Shown here in pieces: positions 1-11,720 of a stretch of 64,000 nt of DNA. The stretch comes from Argentina anserina (lineage: Eukaryota; Streptophyta; Magnoliopsida; Rosales; Rosaceae): contig NC_065873.1 in the NCBI RefSeq assembly GCF_933775445.1, positions 25,668,001 to 25,732,000 on the forward strand, read 5' to 3'. The translations under genes and the position numbers were made by a program. The notes below the pieces were generated by a model. That model was not told the DNA's origin. It worked only from the letters and a program-made list of their open reading frames with translations, and made no database searches. Numbering within the stretch: the first letter of the stretch is position 1; each line of letters starts with the position of its first letter.

Positions 1-288
1 AAACCCTTTGAATCATCGTCCACTTTACCCCCCGCTCTCCATTTTTTTTTAATAATTACTCATCTAATCCTATCTTTTTTGTTCTTAATTCTTAATAAAA
101 ACCCAATCTCAGGTATAATCATCCTAAGCATATAAGCCCTTCATAAGCCATATCGGTTTAACCTCTTTTGAAGAATTATTATTATTGTTTTTTATTTGTA
201 TTAATATTTTATATATAAATTATTCTAACTAACTACCAAAGTGTGTTGTATTTATGTTTATGTTTTTATCATATATAATCAAAAGAGG

Positions 289-495
289 ATGTCCAAACTT
301 GGAAATAAATTTGTTGATCACATTTTATTTGACAATCTTGTGCTCATCATTCTAAACTCATGTCATGTGTCTTTTTTCAATTTAAAGTTAGATAATAATT
401 GAGCAATTGGACACATGACATGAGTTTAGAAGTGTGAGAAAAAAATGGACAAATAAAAAGTGGTCGGCAAATTTATTTCCTCTAAACTTCGACAT
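289..495. mobile_element. Short foldback MITE
   Basis: The two halves of this 207-bp segment are inverted repeats of one another over about 80 bp. The left arm begins ATGTCCAAACTTGG and contains GGAAATAAATTTGTTGATCA; the right arm holds the complement and ends AAACTTCGACAT. There is no coding capacity. I see no clear target duplication, so the superfamily is unassigned. Confidence 0.6.
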
Positions 496-2140
496 AGTTC
501 GAACGGTCGCTTAGAACAACTATGACGGCGACAATCGTGGTGTTGGTCCATATTGAGCTTCTTTGGCTAGCAGACTCGTCAGTGATCAATTTCAAAATCG
601 AGATAAAGGTGGTTCAAGTTTATGTTGAGCTCCTAGTGTTCATCTTTGAACACCTTGGGCATCACCTTGACCTCGGCCATTCTTAGGGCGGCCATGTACG
701 TCTTTGGGGAAGAACACAGACCTTCCATGAGCACTTGCCAAAATGAAGTTGTTTAGAACAGGGGTCCGCACTTTAACATAGATACGCACGCCCTCTCATG
801 AACGACGCTCTTTATATTCATAATATCTTCTAATAATATAAAGGATTTCTCCATGCTATCAAACCCGTTATCATATTTAGTGCAAGTATGCAACAATACG
901 TTGAATCTTCATAAAAAAACAAAATACGTTGAATCCATCCATGAAGCCTCACCTAAATTACACATATTATTGATGGTCCCTTCTTGGCTGCTTATGCTCG
1001 ACCGTAGTATGTTTCATCAACTAGTGCCTAGAATCTAGATCATAGTATGTCTCGTCGAAACCTTCACATCAAAAATAATGATTTTGCAAATCAAGATAAT
1101 GATTTTGCAGATAAAACCGTAAATTGTCAAACACAAGTGGCACGATGTTGGATGGATTAAAAGATTTGAAATGGATAAGAACTAGCGCTATCAGCTCCAC
1201 AGCCACGTCACTAAACTAATCTCAATGGCGGGGTGGTGGATTTTAATTATCTCTCTAAAACAGACTTTGCTGGCTGAAACATAATTTTTTTACTAAAATA
1301 ATTTTAATATATTAAAATACTTTACGATAGTTCTGATCAACGTAATTAAAATAGTAATTTAATAATAAAAAAGGTGGTTATTCAAGAGTTTTTTCCAACT
1401 ACTCTGTACGTTTGTAACTTCTCTTCACATGTAAGATGTAGGGTGTGGGGTTGCTTAGGGTGTGAAGATAAATTTTTCAGTGCTATCTATCCGTGGCAAT
1501 GTACAGTGATTTATCATTTTAATCAAAATTTAATATGTAATATTTAATTCAAAAATATATATTTAAGCTATTTTATTAAATATTATTTTGGATTTTTGTC
1601 TAAAACCATACATTGTACACTTTAATATCATAAACCTTAAACCCTAAAATCTTACACCATAAACTATAAACTTTAAATTCTAAACTCTAAACCCAAAATC
1701 TTAATTCAAACTCATTGATACTCATAAAGCTCATTTTATAAATAATAAAAATATGTTAAATTATAATTTTAGTTTAATAAATTCACATGTCGAAATATAA
1801 CATTGTCACGTTGTACTACGATAATATATAAAAATTTCTCATGTGTGAAACTGTTAGGACTAAGTTCATACTCTAAGCCCATAATCTGCTATTAGCTCTC
1901 TAAGTAGATGACTCAGTATGTTTGAGAAAATAGGACAATTACAACTATCTCTATTGTATTCTACCCGGTGGTCCTTGGACACTTGTCTTCTCCTAGTATA
2001 ATGGCTATGGCTAAGGCCTTATATTCTTGTATGTGCAGCTCTTCTGATATCTATTAATGAATATGAAATATGATTAATTAATTTCTTTAATTCAATTTCC
2101 TTTACTTTAGTTATTCAATCTTCGTCATCGATTATAATTT
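496..2140. other. Intergenic, no gene recognised
   Basis: This AT-rich stretch has only short random reading frames. Positions 1629-1693 hold degenerate telomere-like words (AAACCCTAAA, CTAAACCC), which are common in plant intergenic DNA. Positions 1851-2100 start TGTTAGGACT and resemble a worn copia-type LTR fragment, but no partner end or target duplication was found. Confidence 0.4.
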
Positions 2141-2145
2141 ATTTT

Positions 2146-2650
2146 CGAAATATTAGCGATATCGCCGATATATCCCCGATATATCGCTGATATTTCGAAT
2201 CCGATACGATAAGAGCATATCGGTCAACGCAAAAATGATGGTCAACGGTCAAATATCGGTCAAACTTTGATTTTTTAATTATTTTTTCAATTTTTGTTTA
2301 AGTTTTTAATATTTATTTCCTCTTTTAAAAAAACTTATATTTTTTTTCATTTTTTCATATATATTTTTAATTTATATATATTTAAATATATATGATTAAT
2401 TTCAAGTCTAAATAATCATTATTAAATACTTATTTTTATTATTAGATATCGTTCGTGTATTTTAATTGTTATTACATCAAGTATTTATTTATTTTAGTTT
2501 ACTTAGTACCGTTTTTTTAGTTTATTTGGTACATATTGAAATATAATTTTATAAATTTTATTGAAGATAAGCAAATCCGATAAAACTGATATATCCCCAG
2601 ATATATCATTTTACCTCTCGACCGATACGATACCGAAAATAATATTTAGA
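2146..2650. repeat. Degenerate repeat with GATATATC motifs, possible MITE remnant
   Basis: Both ends carry clusters of GATATATCCCC, GATATATC and CCGATACGAT, and the middle is very AT-rich. The arms look like a worn inverted pair. The 84-residue frame running through 2561-2815 has no recognisable features. No clean terminus or target duplication is visible, so this is only a tentative element. Confidence 0.35.
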
Positions 2651-2819
2651 CGATTGATTATAATCCTATTATCTAGTAGGAGACCTTCAATACCTACTGG
2701 CAAAGTGTTTCTTCAACCGACGGCAGCACATGATTGCATCACTTCGTTTGTTGCTCTAACATGCAAAGTACCGAGGTTTAAGTTACCAACATACAATCTC
2801 AACCGGTCATTTTGATATT

Positions 2820-3540
2820 ACTTTTTTCTTCACTCACGCCAATACTAACACTGTTAAGATCAATTTTTATTTATTTAAGTCTGGTCAAACACTAACATCA
2901 AAGCCAATGAATATTTAGTTCATCAAATTAACCCACGGTAAATATTCATCAAACTGCAAGCGGAAAAAACAAACTCAGTCGAGAATTTTGGGTCATGGAC
3001 GCACAATCTGGATTTATAAGCAGATGATTGACTAACGAATCCAATGGATTAAAAAGACACTGTGTTTTGTAGGAGATGCAATGGGAAACGAGTATCCAAT
3101 AGAACAATTGCCTACAACAAATAAACAAGAATCAACCAAGAAAACTGGAGAGAGATAATCCACAAGTGATTAATATCAACGGTCAGGGAGTCTAATTAGA
3201 AAGGAAAATTAATGTCCTGATTGAGGAGGTTCTATGGGCTCGATCTAATCGGGATCAATGTGTAAAGGGAAGGATGAAACTAAAATCTTTAGTCTTTCAG
3301 CTTATCTCTCCCGGTATTCAAGCGCCGGTGCTCATACTCTACCGGCGTCACCTTGCTGGGCACTATTATTTCCATGGACGCCGGAAAACAAAAGATCCAA
3401 CCCTTTCGAATTCCACTGATACGGTGGTTGTTGAATCTGAAATTTGTGGTGAGTTTTGACAAGCAAAGGGAACAACTGGAAAGTTTGTTCATTGAAATTT
3501 CTTGAATTCGATGGGTGAAAGTTGGAAAGGAAGAAGACGC
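2820..3540. other. Intergenic, no gene recognised
   Basis: Overlapping short frames on both strands around 3274-3544 show no domain, no codon bias and no splice structure. I see nothing else in it. Confidence 0.35.
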
Positions 3541-3542
3541 AC

Positions 3543-4132
3543 AAAAATCTAGTTACATTACGGCAGCGGCAGATCCAGGATCCAGTACCTGTCTAGGCTA
3601 GTTAGAAGTCTTTCTATTTTTTTACAATTTCTTGTTGCATACAAGACTCATCCAATGTTTCACAAAATTAATATACAAGAAATTTTAATATTTTTTTAAA
3701 GCTCGACGATATTGTTATTCAATAAAATTCAAGAAAGAGAAAATAATACAATGACCTAATCATTTTCAATGTTGATACCGAATGAAAGGGAATTTTTTTT
3801 TGAAAAGGAAGGTGAAGAAAAAGAGAATGAAAAAAAAATCTTGCATGTTAACAAAACTTTAAAGGAAAAAAAATATGAAAATGAGAAAGAAAAAAATCTT
3901 GTATGTATTAAACTTTAAAGAAATATGAAAACTAAAAAATTCAGTGTAGGGAGAATCGAACCTCAATCACACGGAGGAAGATAAATCAGTCACTTAACCA
4001 ATTGAACCAAATCTACATTTTTTACCCAAATATACTTAAATTTTATATATAGGAAATTTTTGTTTAGGCTTGAGCCCAAACAACCTACCACTTAAATTCG
4101 CCTCTGATTCACGGAAAAAAAAATCTAGTTAC
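3543..4132. repeat. Repeat unit between 14-bp direct repeats
   Basis: The identical 14-mer AAAAATCTAGTTAC occurs at 3543-3556 and 4119-4132. Between them the segment starts near GCAGCGGCAGATCC and ends near TTCGCCTCTG followed by an A-rich tract, and it contains a tRNA-like core on the minus strand. It could be a retroposon with a long target duplication or a hAT-type MITE whose flank was locally duplicated. The evidence does not decide. Confidence 0.4.
3948..4015 (-). ncRNA. tRNA-like sequence (tRNA pseudogene or SINE head)
   Basis: Read on the minus strand, this has an A-box-like GGTTCAATTGGTTAAG followed about 35 nt later by a B-box-like GAGGTTCGATTCTCCC. That is the layout of an internal RNA polymerase III promoter. 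The acceptor stem pairs only partly (GTAG with CTAC) and the cloverleaf is imperfect. I therefore call it a tRNA-derived relic and not a functional tRNA. Confidence 0.4.
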
Positions 4133-4267
4133 GAAAAAATTTATGGAATTCGATTCGTTGATCAAAGAAACTTCGGTTTTTGTGTCTGGATTTTACTGCC
4201 ATTATTCTTATTTTTTACTAACGGTTTTGTTAGGTCACGTGACTTGCTACATAACAGGTGCAAGTGG

Positions 4268-4377
4268 GAGAAAATCTTCTGTCTCCAAATTCCTGTCTCT
4301 TTCCCTGTCCCATTATTAATTTTCGACATGTGGCCTGCCACCTCATACATTTAACCGCAGTTAACTTCGTTTAGCTT
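4268..4377 (+). repeat. Left arm of a long inverted repeat (partner 8640-8751)
   Basis: About 110 bp starting AGAAAATCTTCTGTCTCC matches the reverse complement of 8640-8751 with moderate divergence. The two arms enclose hAT copy 1. This fits an older terminal-inverted-repeat element into which the hAT-like element later inserted. No convincing target duplication flanks the arms. Confidence 0.55.
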
Positions 4378-4593
4378 TTTTTCATTTTGTCTTTTTCGTC
4401 TTGCAATGGAAAATAGAGTTTGAAACAAAACAAAAGGTATATAATATTTTAAATTTACTGATCAATAATCGTAAACCATAACTGGCTATTTGGGCATACC
4501 CATCAAATCTTATTAGCTACAAAGAGAGATTTCCAGATTTAGTTCAAGATCAGACTCTCGTTAAAATCTAAATTGATATAGGTAACAGGTAGG

Positions 4594-7500
4594 TTGGGCT
4601 CGTCAACGGGCCGGGCTCGGTCCGGCCCGGCCCATGAGTGACGGGCCGGGGCCGGATCAGGCCGGGCCTTAATAAATTTAAATAAGTGGCGGGCCGGGCC
4701 GAGTATTTTCAAAAATACGAAGATCCAAGCCCGCCCACCTAAGGCGGGCCTTGCGGGCTTTTACGGGCCGGGCCTTACGGGCTTGTATTAGAAAAATAAT
4801 ATAATACTCTAATTTAAGGGTTTGAAACAATAAAAGAATTGTTAGAAAACATTCTAAAACAAAAGTCACAAATAAATTCTGGTTTCGAAATATTGTCGAT
4901 CAACACCAATAGATGTGATCGATATATATATTTAGGGACCGTGTAAAAATTTCATCCAATTCGGACCTCGTTTAACCGTCGGAATTTTCGGTCAACAAAA
5001 AAAAGTGGCGTTTTCACATAATAAAATCTCATTGACCGGGGCTTTGTCAAATAGATTTCTTCAGTTCAACCATGCACGATAGGTAACAAAAATTAGGTGA
5101 TTTCAAATATGTAAACAAATTTCCACATTCACATCTTGGTAATTGGTCATCCCTTAGGGCATATTAGTGTTGTTTTTAGTTTACCGGAAATTCCGACGGT
5201 TAAACGAGGTCCGAATTGCATGAAATTTTAAAATGATTATTAAATATATAAATTGATCACATCAGATGGTGTCGATCGATTCCAAGAAGTTTCATTCATA
5301 TAGTCGCTTCATAATGTGATAGTTTTATTATAAACCTAATATAAGGTTATAATACATTAGTGGACACTTCGGCGATCGACAAGTCAAATTCAAAATATGG
5401 TCGATCAACACCAGTAGATGTGATCGGTATATATATTTAGGGAACCCGTAAAAATTTCGTCCGTTTTGGACATGGTTTGACCGTTCATACCAACGGTCAA
5501 CTAAAAAAGAGGCGTTTTGACATATTTAAATCTCATTGACCGGGACTTTGCCAAATAGATTTCTTCAGTTCGACCGCGCACGATAGGTAAAAAAAATTAG
5601 GTGATTTCAAATATGTAAACAAATTTATACATTCCCATCTTGGTAATTGGTCCCCCCTTAGGGCATATTAGTGTTGTTTTTTGTTTACCGGAAATTCCGA
5701 CGGTTAAACGAGGTCCGAATTGCATGAAATTTTAAAATGATCATTAAATATATATATTGATCGCATCGGATGGTGTCGAACGATTCCGAGAAGTTTCCTT
5801 CATATAGTCGCTTCATAATGTGATAGTTTTATTATAAACCTAATATAAGGTTATAATACATTAGTGGACACTTCGGCGATCGACAACTCAAATTCAAAAT
5901 ATGGTCGATCGACACCAGTAAATGTGATCGGTATATATATTTAGGGAACCCGTAAAAATTTCGTCCGTTTTGGACATGGTTTGACCGTTCGTACAAACGG
6001 TCAACTAAAAAAGAGGCGTTTTGACATATTTAAACCTCATTGACCGGGGCTTTGCCAAATAGATTTCTTCAGTTTGACCGCGCACGATAGGTAATAAAAA
6101 TTAGGTGATTTCAAATATGTAAACAAATTTATACATTCCCATCTTGGTAATTGGTCCCCCCTTGGGACATATTAGTGTTGTTTTTTGTTTACCGGAAATT
6201 CCGACGGTTAAACGAGGTCCGAATTGCATGAAATTTTAAAATGATCATTAAATATATATATTAATCACATCGGATGGTGTCGATCGATTCCGAGAAGTTT
6301 CCTTCATATAGTCTCTTCATAATGTGATAGTTTTATTATAAACCTAATATAAGGTTATAATACATTAGTGGACACTTCGGCGATCGACTACTCAAATTCA
6401 AAATATGGTCGATCGACACCAGTAGGTGTGATCGGTATATATATTTAGGGAACCCGTAAAAATTTCGTCCGTTTTGGACATGGTTTGACCGTTCGTACCA
6501 ACAGTCAACTAAAAAAGTGGCGTTTTGACATATTTAAACCTCATTGACTGGGGCTTTGCCAAATAGATTTCTTCAGTTCGACCGCGCACGATAGGTAATA
6601 AAAATTAGGTGATTTCAAATATGTAAACAAATTTATACATTCGCATCTTGGTAATTGGTCCCCCCTTAGGGCATATTAGTGTTGTTTTTTGTTTACCGGA
6701 AATTCCGACGGTTAAACGAGGTCCGAATTGCATGAAATTTTAAAATGATAATTAAATATATATATTGATCACATCGGATGGTGTCGATCGATTCCGAGAA
6801 GTTTTCTTCATATAGTCGCTTCATAATGTGATAGTTTTATTATAAACCTAATATAAGGTTATAATACATTAGTGGACACTTCGGCGATCGACAACTCAAA
6901 TTCAAAATATAGTCGATCGACACCAGTAGATGTGATCGGTATATATATTTAGGGAACCCGTAAAAATTTCATTCGTTTTGGACATGGTTTGATCGTTCGT
7001 ACCTACGGTTAACAAAAAAATGCGTTTTAACCTATTAAAATCCTTATTGACCGGGGCTTTCCCAAATTGGTTTCCTTGGTGCGACCACACACAATCGGTG
7101 ACAAAAATTATGTGATTTCATATATGCAAACGGCTTTTAGCATTCGCGTATTTGTAATAGGTCCTCCCTTAGGGTATAATAGTGGTGTTTTCGATTTACC
7201 AAATATTATGACGGTCAAACAAAGTCCGAATTGGATGAAATTTTTACAGGGTCACTAAATATATATACCAATCACATCAGCTCGTGTCGATCGATCCCGA
7301 CAAGTTTCTTTCATATAGTCGCTTCATAATGTGATAGTTTTATTATAAACCTAATATATGGTTATAATACATTAGTGGACACTTCGGCGATCGACAACTC
7401 AAATTCCAAATATGGTCGATCGACACCAGTAGATGTGATCGGTATATATATTTAGGGAACCCGTAAAAATTTCATCCGTTTTGGACATTGTTTAACCGTC

Positions 7501-8113
7501 CGTACTTACGATCAACAAAGAAAAAGGCGTTTTGACATATTAAAATCCTCATTGACTGGGGCTTTGCCAAATTGGTTTCCTTGGTGCGACCACACACAAT
7601 CGGTGACAAAAATTAGGTGATTTCAGATATGCAAACGACTTTTGGTGTTCGCATTTTGGTAATGGGTCTTCCCTTATGACATATTAGTGTTGTTTTCGGT
7701 TTACCGGAAATTCTGACAGTCAAACGAGTTCCGAATTGGATGAAATTTTTACAGGGTCACTAAATATATATACTGACCATATCTACTGGTGTCGATTGAT
7801 CCCAAGAAGTTTCCTTAATATAGTTGCTTCATAATGTAATAGTTTTATTCTAAACCTAATAAAATATGTATGTATAATATTTTATTATTTGGCGGGCTTT
7901 TACGGGCCGGGCCTTACGGGCTTTTGGCGGGCCGGGTCTCACGGGCCTTGCGGGCTTTTGGCGGGCCGGGCCCACGGGCCGGGCTGGGTTTCACACCTCT
8001 AATTTAAGCCCGGCCCTCTACCCACGGAAGCGGGCTTTCTCGCGGGCCGGGCCGGGTAAAAGCCCGTCGGGCTTGCGGGCTTTTCGGGTCCGCGGGCTAA
8101 ATGATGAGGCCTA
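4594..8113 (+). mobile_element. hAT-like non-autonomous element, copy 1 (3520 bp)
   Basis: The ends are TTGGGCTCGTC on the left and GATGAGGCCTA on the right, an imperfect 11-bp terminal inverted repeat of the form TAGGSCTCRTC. The flanks are CAGGTAGG (4586-4593) and CAGGTAGT (8114-8121), an 8-bp target duplication with one mismatch. Eight-bp duplications and short TA-starting ends are typical of the hAT superfamily. Subterminal regions at 4600-4770 and 7890-8090 are full of GGGCCGGGC words. The interior is a tandem array, annotated separately. No transposase frame is present, so the element would need a transposase in trans. Confidence 0.75.
4912..7870 (+). repeat. Array of six ~504-bp tandem units inside hAT copy 1
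   Basis: The anchor word GATGTGATC (or a one-base variant) recurs at 4912, 5417, 5921, 6425, 6929 and 7432, giving a period of 503-505 bp. Each unit is two related half-units of roughly 250 bp facing each other: one half has GATCGACACCAGTAGATGTGATC, and the other carries the inverted counterpart ending GATGGTGTCGATCGATTCC. Similarity between units is high, and the second to fifth units look closest. Confidence 0.85.
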
Positions 8114-8121
8114 CAGGTAGT

Positions 8122-9180
8122 TGTAGAGATTTGTGAAGAACACCCCTAGAGTAGTATTGCTTAATTTCCACAATATGAACCCTTATTTTGATACGAACCC
8201 AGATTCCAACATGAACTGAGATTTCACCATGAACTCATATTCCAACTTGAATCAAGATTTTCATTCTCAAAAAAATCAAAAAAATTGACCAAGATCCAAC
8301 AATAGCCCAAACTTTATACCGATCCATTAGCAAATCAAACAAATAATTTAAAAATATAGTGATTCATTTTTAGAACAATAACACTGAAAACAACCGGGAT
8401 GATTGATCTATCCCTTTGGGTCTGAACTAGAATTTGAGCACAGCCAAAAACTCCACCTTATAAGAAGCAAAACCAGATTGACCCGTACAAAAAGAAATGA
8501 GAAATGAAGAAAAAAAAAACATTCCTACAAATTTTCTTTTTCTAGTGAGTATAGCTTCCTGAATTCTAGTATTGAGAAGTCTCTAGTTCTCTTTTTGCTT
8601 TTTGCATAATTAATTGGATTTTGTTTTAAGGAATAATCGCATTAACAGAGTTAATATGATTATGAACTGACTTGGCATGAAATGACACATGTCAAAAACT
8701 GATAAGGAAACAGGGAAGGGGACATGAATTTGGAGATAGAAGATTTTCTGCCGGTGCGTGCGTGAATAAGGGCGGGTGTGTGTTGTGCTAGGATCTAATT
8801 AACCACACTTAAATTAAGTTATCATTTACTGACACTTAAATTAAGTTATCTGTTGCAACTTAATTAAGCGAAAACTGAAGGATCCAAAACGAAATCCATG
8901 AGCGACGATTCAAACAGACGATCATCCCATTGTTCTGGATAAGATTGCTTCTCAATTTCATAATCCCTTTAAAAATTAAAAAGACTCCAAGAATCAGGAA
9001 GGATTCTCTTCAAGACAAAACACTACTTTATTTGGATTTTGGAATTATGATCAGACTGAATTTCAGAGTTTCCTTAAATGGATATAAGCATTCAGTTAGG
9101 ATAAAATGAACCAAGAACAGACAGGAACAAAAGACGATGAAGAACAACTTATTCAAACAAGAAATTAGAACAGGAAAATT
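8122..9180. other. Intergenic, includes right arm of the long inverted repeat
   Basis: Positions 8640-8751 are the inverted partner of 4268-4377. Nothing else in this stretch looks coding or structural. The part next to 9499 is probably 3' flank of the CCCH gene. Confidence 0.5.
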
Positions 9181-9498
9181 CTATTACAATTCATAGATAC
9201 AAAAATAAGCATCAAAGCAACCGCTAACAAATTCATCGGCAGCCCCAACAAATCCATCTTCTTCCTTTTTCTTTTTTACCTGTACATGCTACAAAACACA
9301 AAATTTCCAAGTTCTTTTGTTGGGTTTCTTACTTTGTTCTTCCTTGATCACAGTTTGGTTCAAATCAACCATTTGCAAAATGAACCACAATTACAAAATG
9401 AAACCTGCAAATATATCCACAGCAAAAGTCAGAAGAATCAAAGATCGCCGCATTAGCCAAAAAAATGGATCCACAAACACACCAACTCCAGTCAGGTC

Positions 9499-10476
9499 TC
9501 AGCCCTCACTCACTAGCTCCGAAACCCAGTCTACATAAGGACCCGAAACCCCCGCCGGGTCAACACGACCCATCGAGTTCTCCTTACTCAGCTTCGCATA
9601 CATTCTCGCCCTCAGGTCCCTTCCTGACTCCACCCTCTCCATTTCCGGCTCCTCCGCCAGCGAGTGCTCCCACAGATCAAACGGGCCGGGCCCCCGGGTC
9701 GGAGTGGAGGGCAGGCTGAAGAAATCGGGTCGGATCAGAGGTCCGCGGGGAGATCCGACCCAGGATGGCGGGCTCATTTGCATCTTGGCCAGCTTAAACC
9801 CCCGCATGGACGCCACGAGTTCATTCACAGAGCTGAGGCGGAGTTGCGGGCTGTCCGGCGACATTGGCGGAGATATCGGAGGCGACGTGGCCGAATCGAA
9901 GAAGCCCTGATGGCCGTGAGTCCTGGGGCTGTGACCGGGCAGGACCCGAAGCTGTTCGGGCGTGTGGGCGAAGAAGCAGACCCGGCGGTGACAGCCCAGC
10001 CCGTCCTTGCATGGCTGAGTCCGATACCTCGCCGGATGTAGCCAGCACTCGAAAACGCCGTGAGCGAACTCGCACGAGTCGCCTTTAGCGCAACTGCCCT
10101 TGCGGAAGTCGGGGCAGGCCGAACCCGAGTAGTGGTACTTCCTCGGGTCGCGGCGGCGGGCCTTCTCGCCCGGATGAGCATACGGGCACTCGGTCCAGTC
10201 ATGTGACCTGCCACGTGCGCAGCGCCTAACCTTGAACTCGAACATGCGGAACTGGTCGCAGGAGACGAGAGAAGGCATGTCCGGGTCGTCGCTCAGTGAG
10301 TCGGAAGCGTTCGACGGCAGGTAGCGGTGGAGGGCCGAGAGAGAGTCGAGGAAGCCGGCATTGGCAGAAGGGCTGCAAACGGAGAAAGGAGAGCCGAGGG
10401 TGTTGGGGTCGTCGAATGGATCCCATGGAGCGACCTTGAGGGTGGGAGCGAGTCGGGTCCGTTCTCCGAGCATCAT
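9499..10476 (-). CDS. Arg-rich tandem CCCH zinc-finger protein (TZF family)
   Basis: This intronless frame encodes 325 residues. An Arg-rich block ([18 protein letters not shown]) precedes two fingers: C121-x7-C129-x5-C135-x3-H139, then after 16 residues C156-x5-C162-x4-C167-x3-H171. That spacing is diagnostic of the plant Arg-rich tandem zinc-finger family (Arabidopsis TZF1-3, C3H20/23/49). Members bind AU-rich RNA, recruit RNA-decay or translation-control factors in cytoplasmic granules, and act in hormone and stress responses. There are no ankyrin repeats, which separates it from the longer TZF7-11 group. The start is MMLGERT at 10476: the upstream in-frame ATG at 10611 lies above the TATA box (10548-10557), so it would not be transcribed. 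The alternative second Met is at 10473. The gene is much more GC-rich than its surroundings, as is common for this intronless family. Confidence 0.93.
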   Translation of the reverse strand: MMLGERTRLAPTLKVAPWDPFDDPNTLGSPFSVCSPSANAGFLDSLSALHRYLPSNASDSLSDDPDMPSLVSCDQFRMFEFKVRRCARGRSHDWTECPYAHPGEKARRRDPRKYHYSGSACPDFRKGSCAKGDSCEFAHGVFECWLHPARYRTQPCKDGLGCHRRVCFFAHTPEQLRVLPGHSPRTHGHQGFFDSATSPPISPPMSPDSPQLRLSSVNELVASMRGFKLAKMQMSPPSWVGSPRGPLIRPDFFSLPSTPTRGPGPFDLWEHSLAEEPEMERVESGRDLRARMYAKLSKENSMGRVDPAGVSGPYVDWVSELVSEG

Positions 10477-10547
10477 TTTTTTTTTTGGAGGTATAGGAGA
10501 GGAGAGAGAGAGTTGAAGTGCGAGAAAGGATTGAAGGCGAGGTTGTG

Positions 10548-10557
10548 ATATATAAAC
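10548..10557 (-). promoter_or_regulatory. TATA box of the CCCH gene
   Basis: TTTATATATC on the minus strand lies about 75 nt upstream of the ATG, followed by a CT-rich leader. A transcription start near 10520 would give a 5' UTR of about 45 nt. Confidence 0.5.
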
Positions 10558-10629
10558 TGGTTTGGAAGAGAGACAGAGAGAGAAAGAGAGAGTACTCGCC
10601 AGGTAGGCCACATAGTGACATGGTGGTGG

Positions 10630-11712
10630 GTTGGAATTTGACTGTGGTGGAGTTAATATTACGGTAACTGCGATTAATTAACTCTTGATAAATATCTTTT
10701 TTTTGGAAATGACTCTTGATAAATATCTAAGTCTACCAACAAGTGGAAGAAGCTGAAGAAGATGAGATCAGACGAAAAGAAAAGCTTTTTCCGGTGTTAA
10801 GGACACGTCCAAAGAGTTTAGAACATTGTTTTGGGCAGGATGCTGTAACTGTGACACCAAAGGGGGAGGCAATAGGCTAAATTGGTTCCTACTCTGCCTT
10901 CAAATATAGCAAAATCAGCTGTTGCTTGGAAGCAACTAACCAGCTGCTATTTGTAGATGTAATCCGCTAGAATGCAAGAGTCATGATATTTTTTTGAAAG
11001 ATTCCAAATATAAATGGTTTTGAGAAAAGATCAATAAAAATAGGACCGTATTGGGGACTCATGTCACTATTCAGCAGATTGTTATGTTTTTTGGTTCATA
11101 ATTTTATAGGAAAGCTAGAGTTTGAGTGGGGGAGGGGATAAACTCGGTGATCAACAAGAGGAATATAATATAAAGCAATGGGAATTGAGAGACCATAAAA
11201 GACTAGAACTAGTTGGATTACGACATATTTTAACATTGATGCTAAACATCTTAAGATATGAAAGGAATGTGGGTGGCAATGGTTTTAAGAACTTACGGGC
11301 ACCTGAATCAATATTGTTAGGGACTCGGGGCAGATTGGGTTTAACAGGTTGGGTTGAAACTTGATGAAATTGAATAAGGAGAACGAGCCTGACAAGTCGG
11401 CAAAATCCGATATGTAGGACCCGGATCCATAATCACAGTGGGGAATGGTAAAATGGTACGTGTGATCTCAAAAACCAACAACGTATCTGTACGGACAGCA
11501 CATGTAGACTCCTCTTGCGATGCGTACACGTAGATTGCTGGCTAGCCATCAAGGTGGCGCTACCGCACAGTCCGAGTGAAGTCCGTGTAGGGCTACAAAG
11601 GAACATAGCTGAAAAAATATGGATACACTCGTCAGAGTCTCAACTAATCTCACAAATAGCAATGAAGATGTGTTGTAATGACTACCTCATTGTAAATTAG
11701 AGTTTCTAAATA
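10630..11712. other. Intergenic, promoter side of the CCCH gene
   Basis: No gene, RNA or clear repeat was recognised. The short frames around 11122-11700 show no family features. Confidence 0.4.
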
Positions 11713-11720
11713 ATTAGTCC

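Noticed and set aside
1629..1693. Telomere-like AAACCCTAAA words
   Set aside because: They are degenerate and not in a regular 7-bp register, so not an interstitial telomere array.
4912..7870. Tandem array considered as a CRISPR or centromeric satellite
   Set aside because: Units are about 504 bp without short spacers, and the array is bounded by transposon ends with an 8-bp duplication.
9464..10548. Several long frames on the plus strand and in other minus frames over the CCCH gene
   Set aside because: They are by-products of the GC-rich coding sequence of the CCCH gene.
10476..10611. 45-residue N-terminal extension of the CCCH protein
   Set aside because: It would start upstream of the TATA box and encodes a low-complexity Ser/Leu stretch from the CT-rich leader; the family start MMLGERT is downstream.
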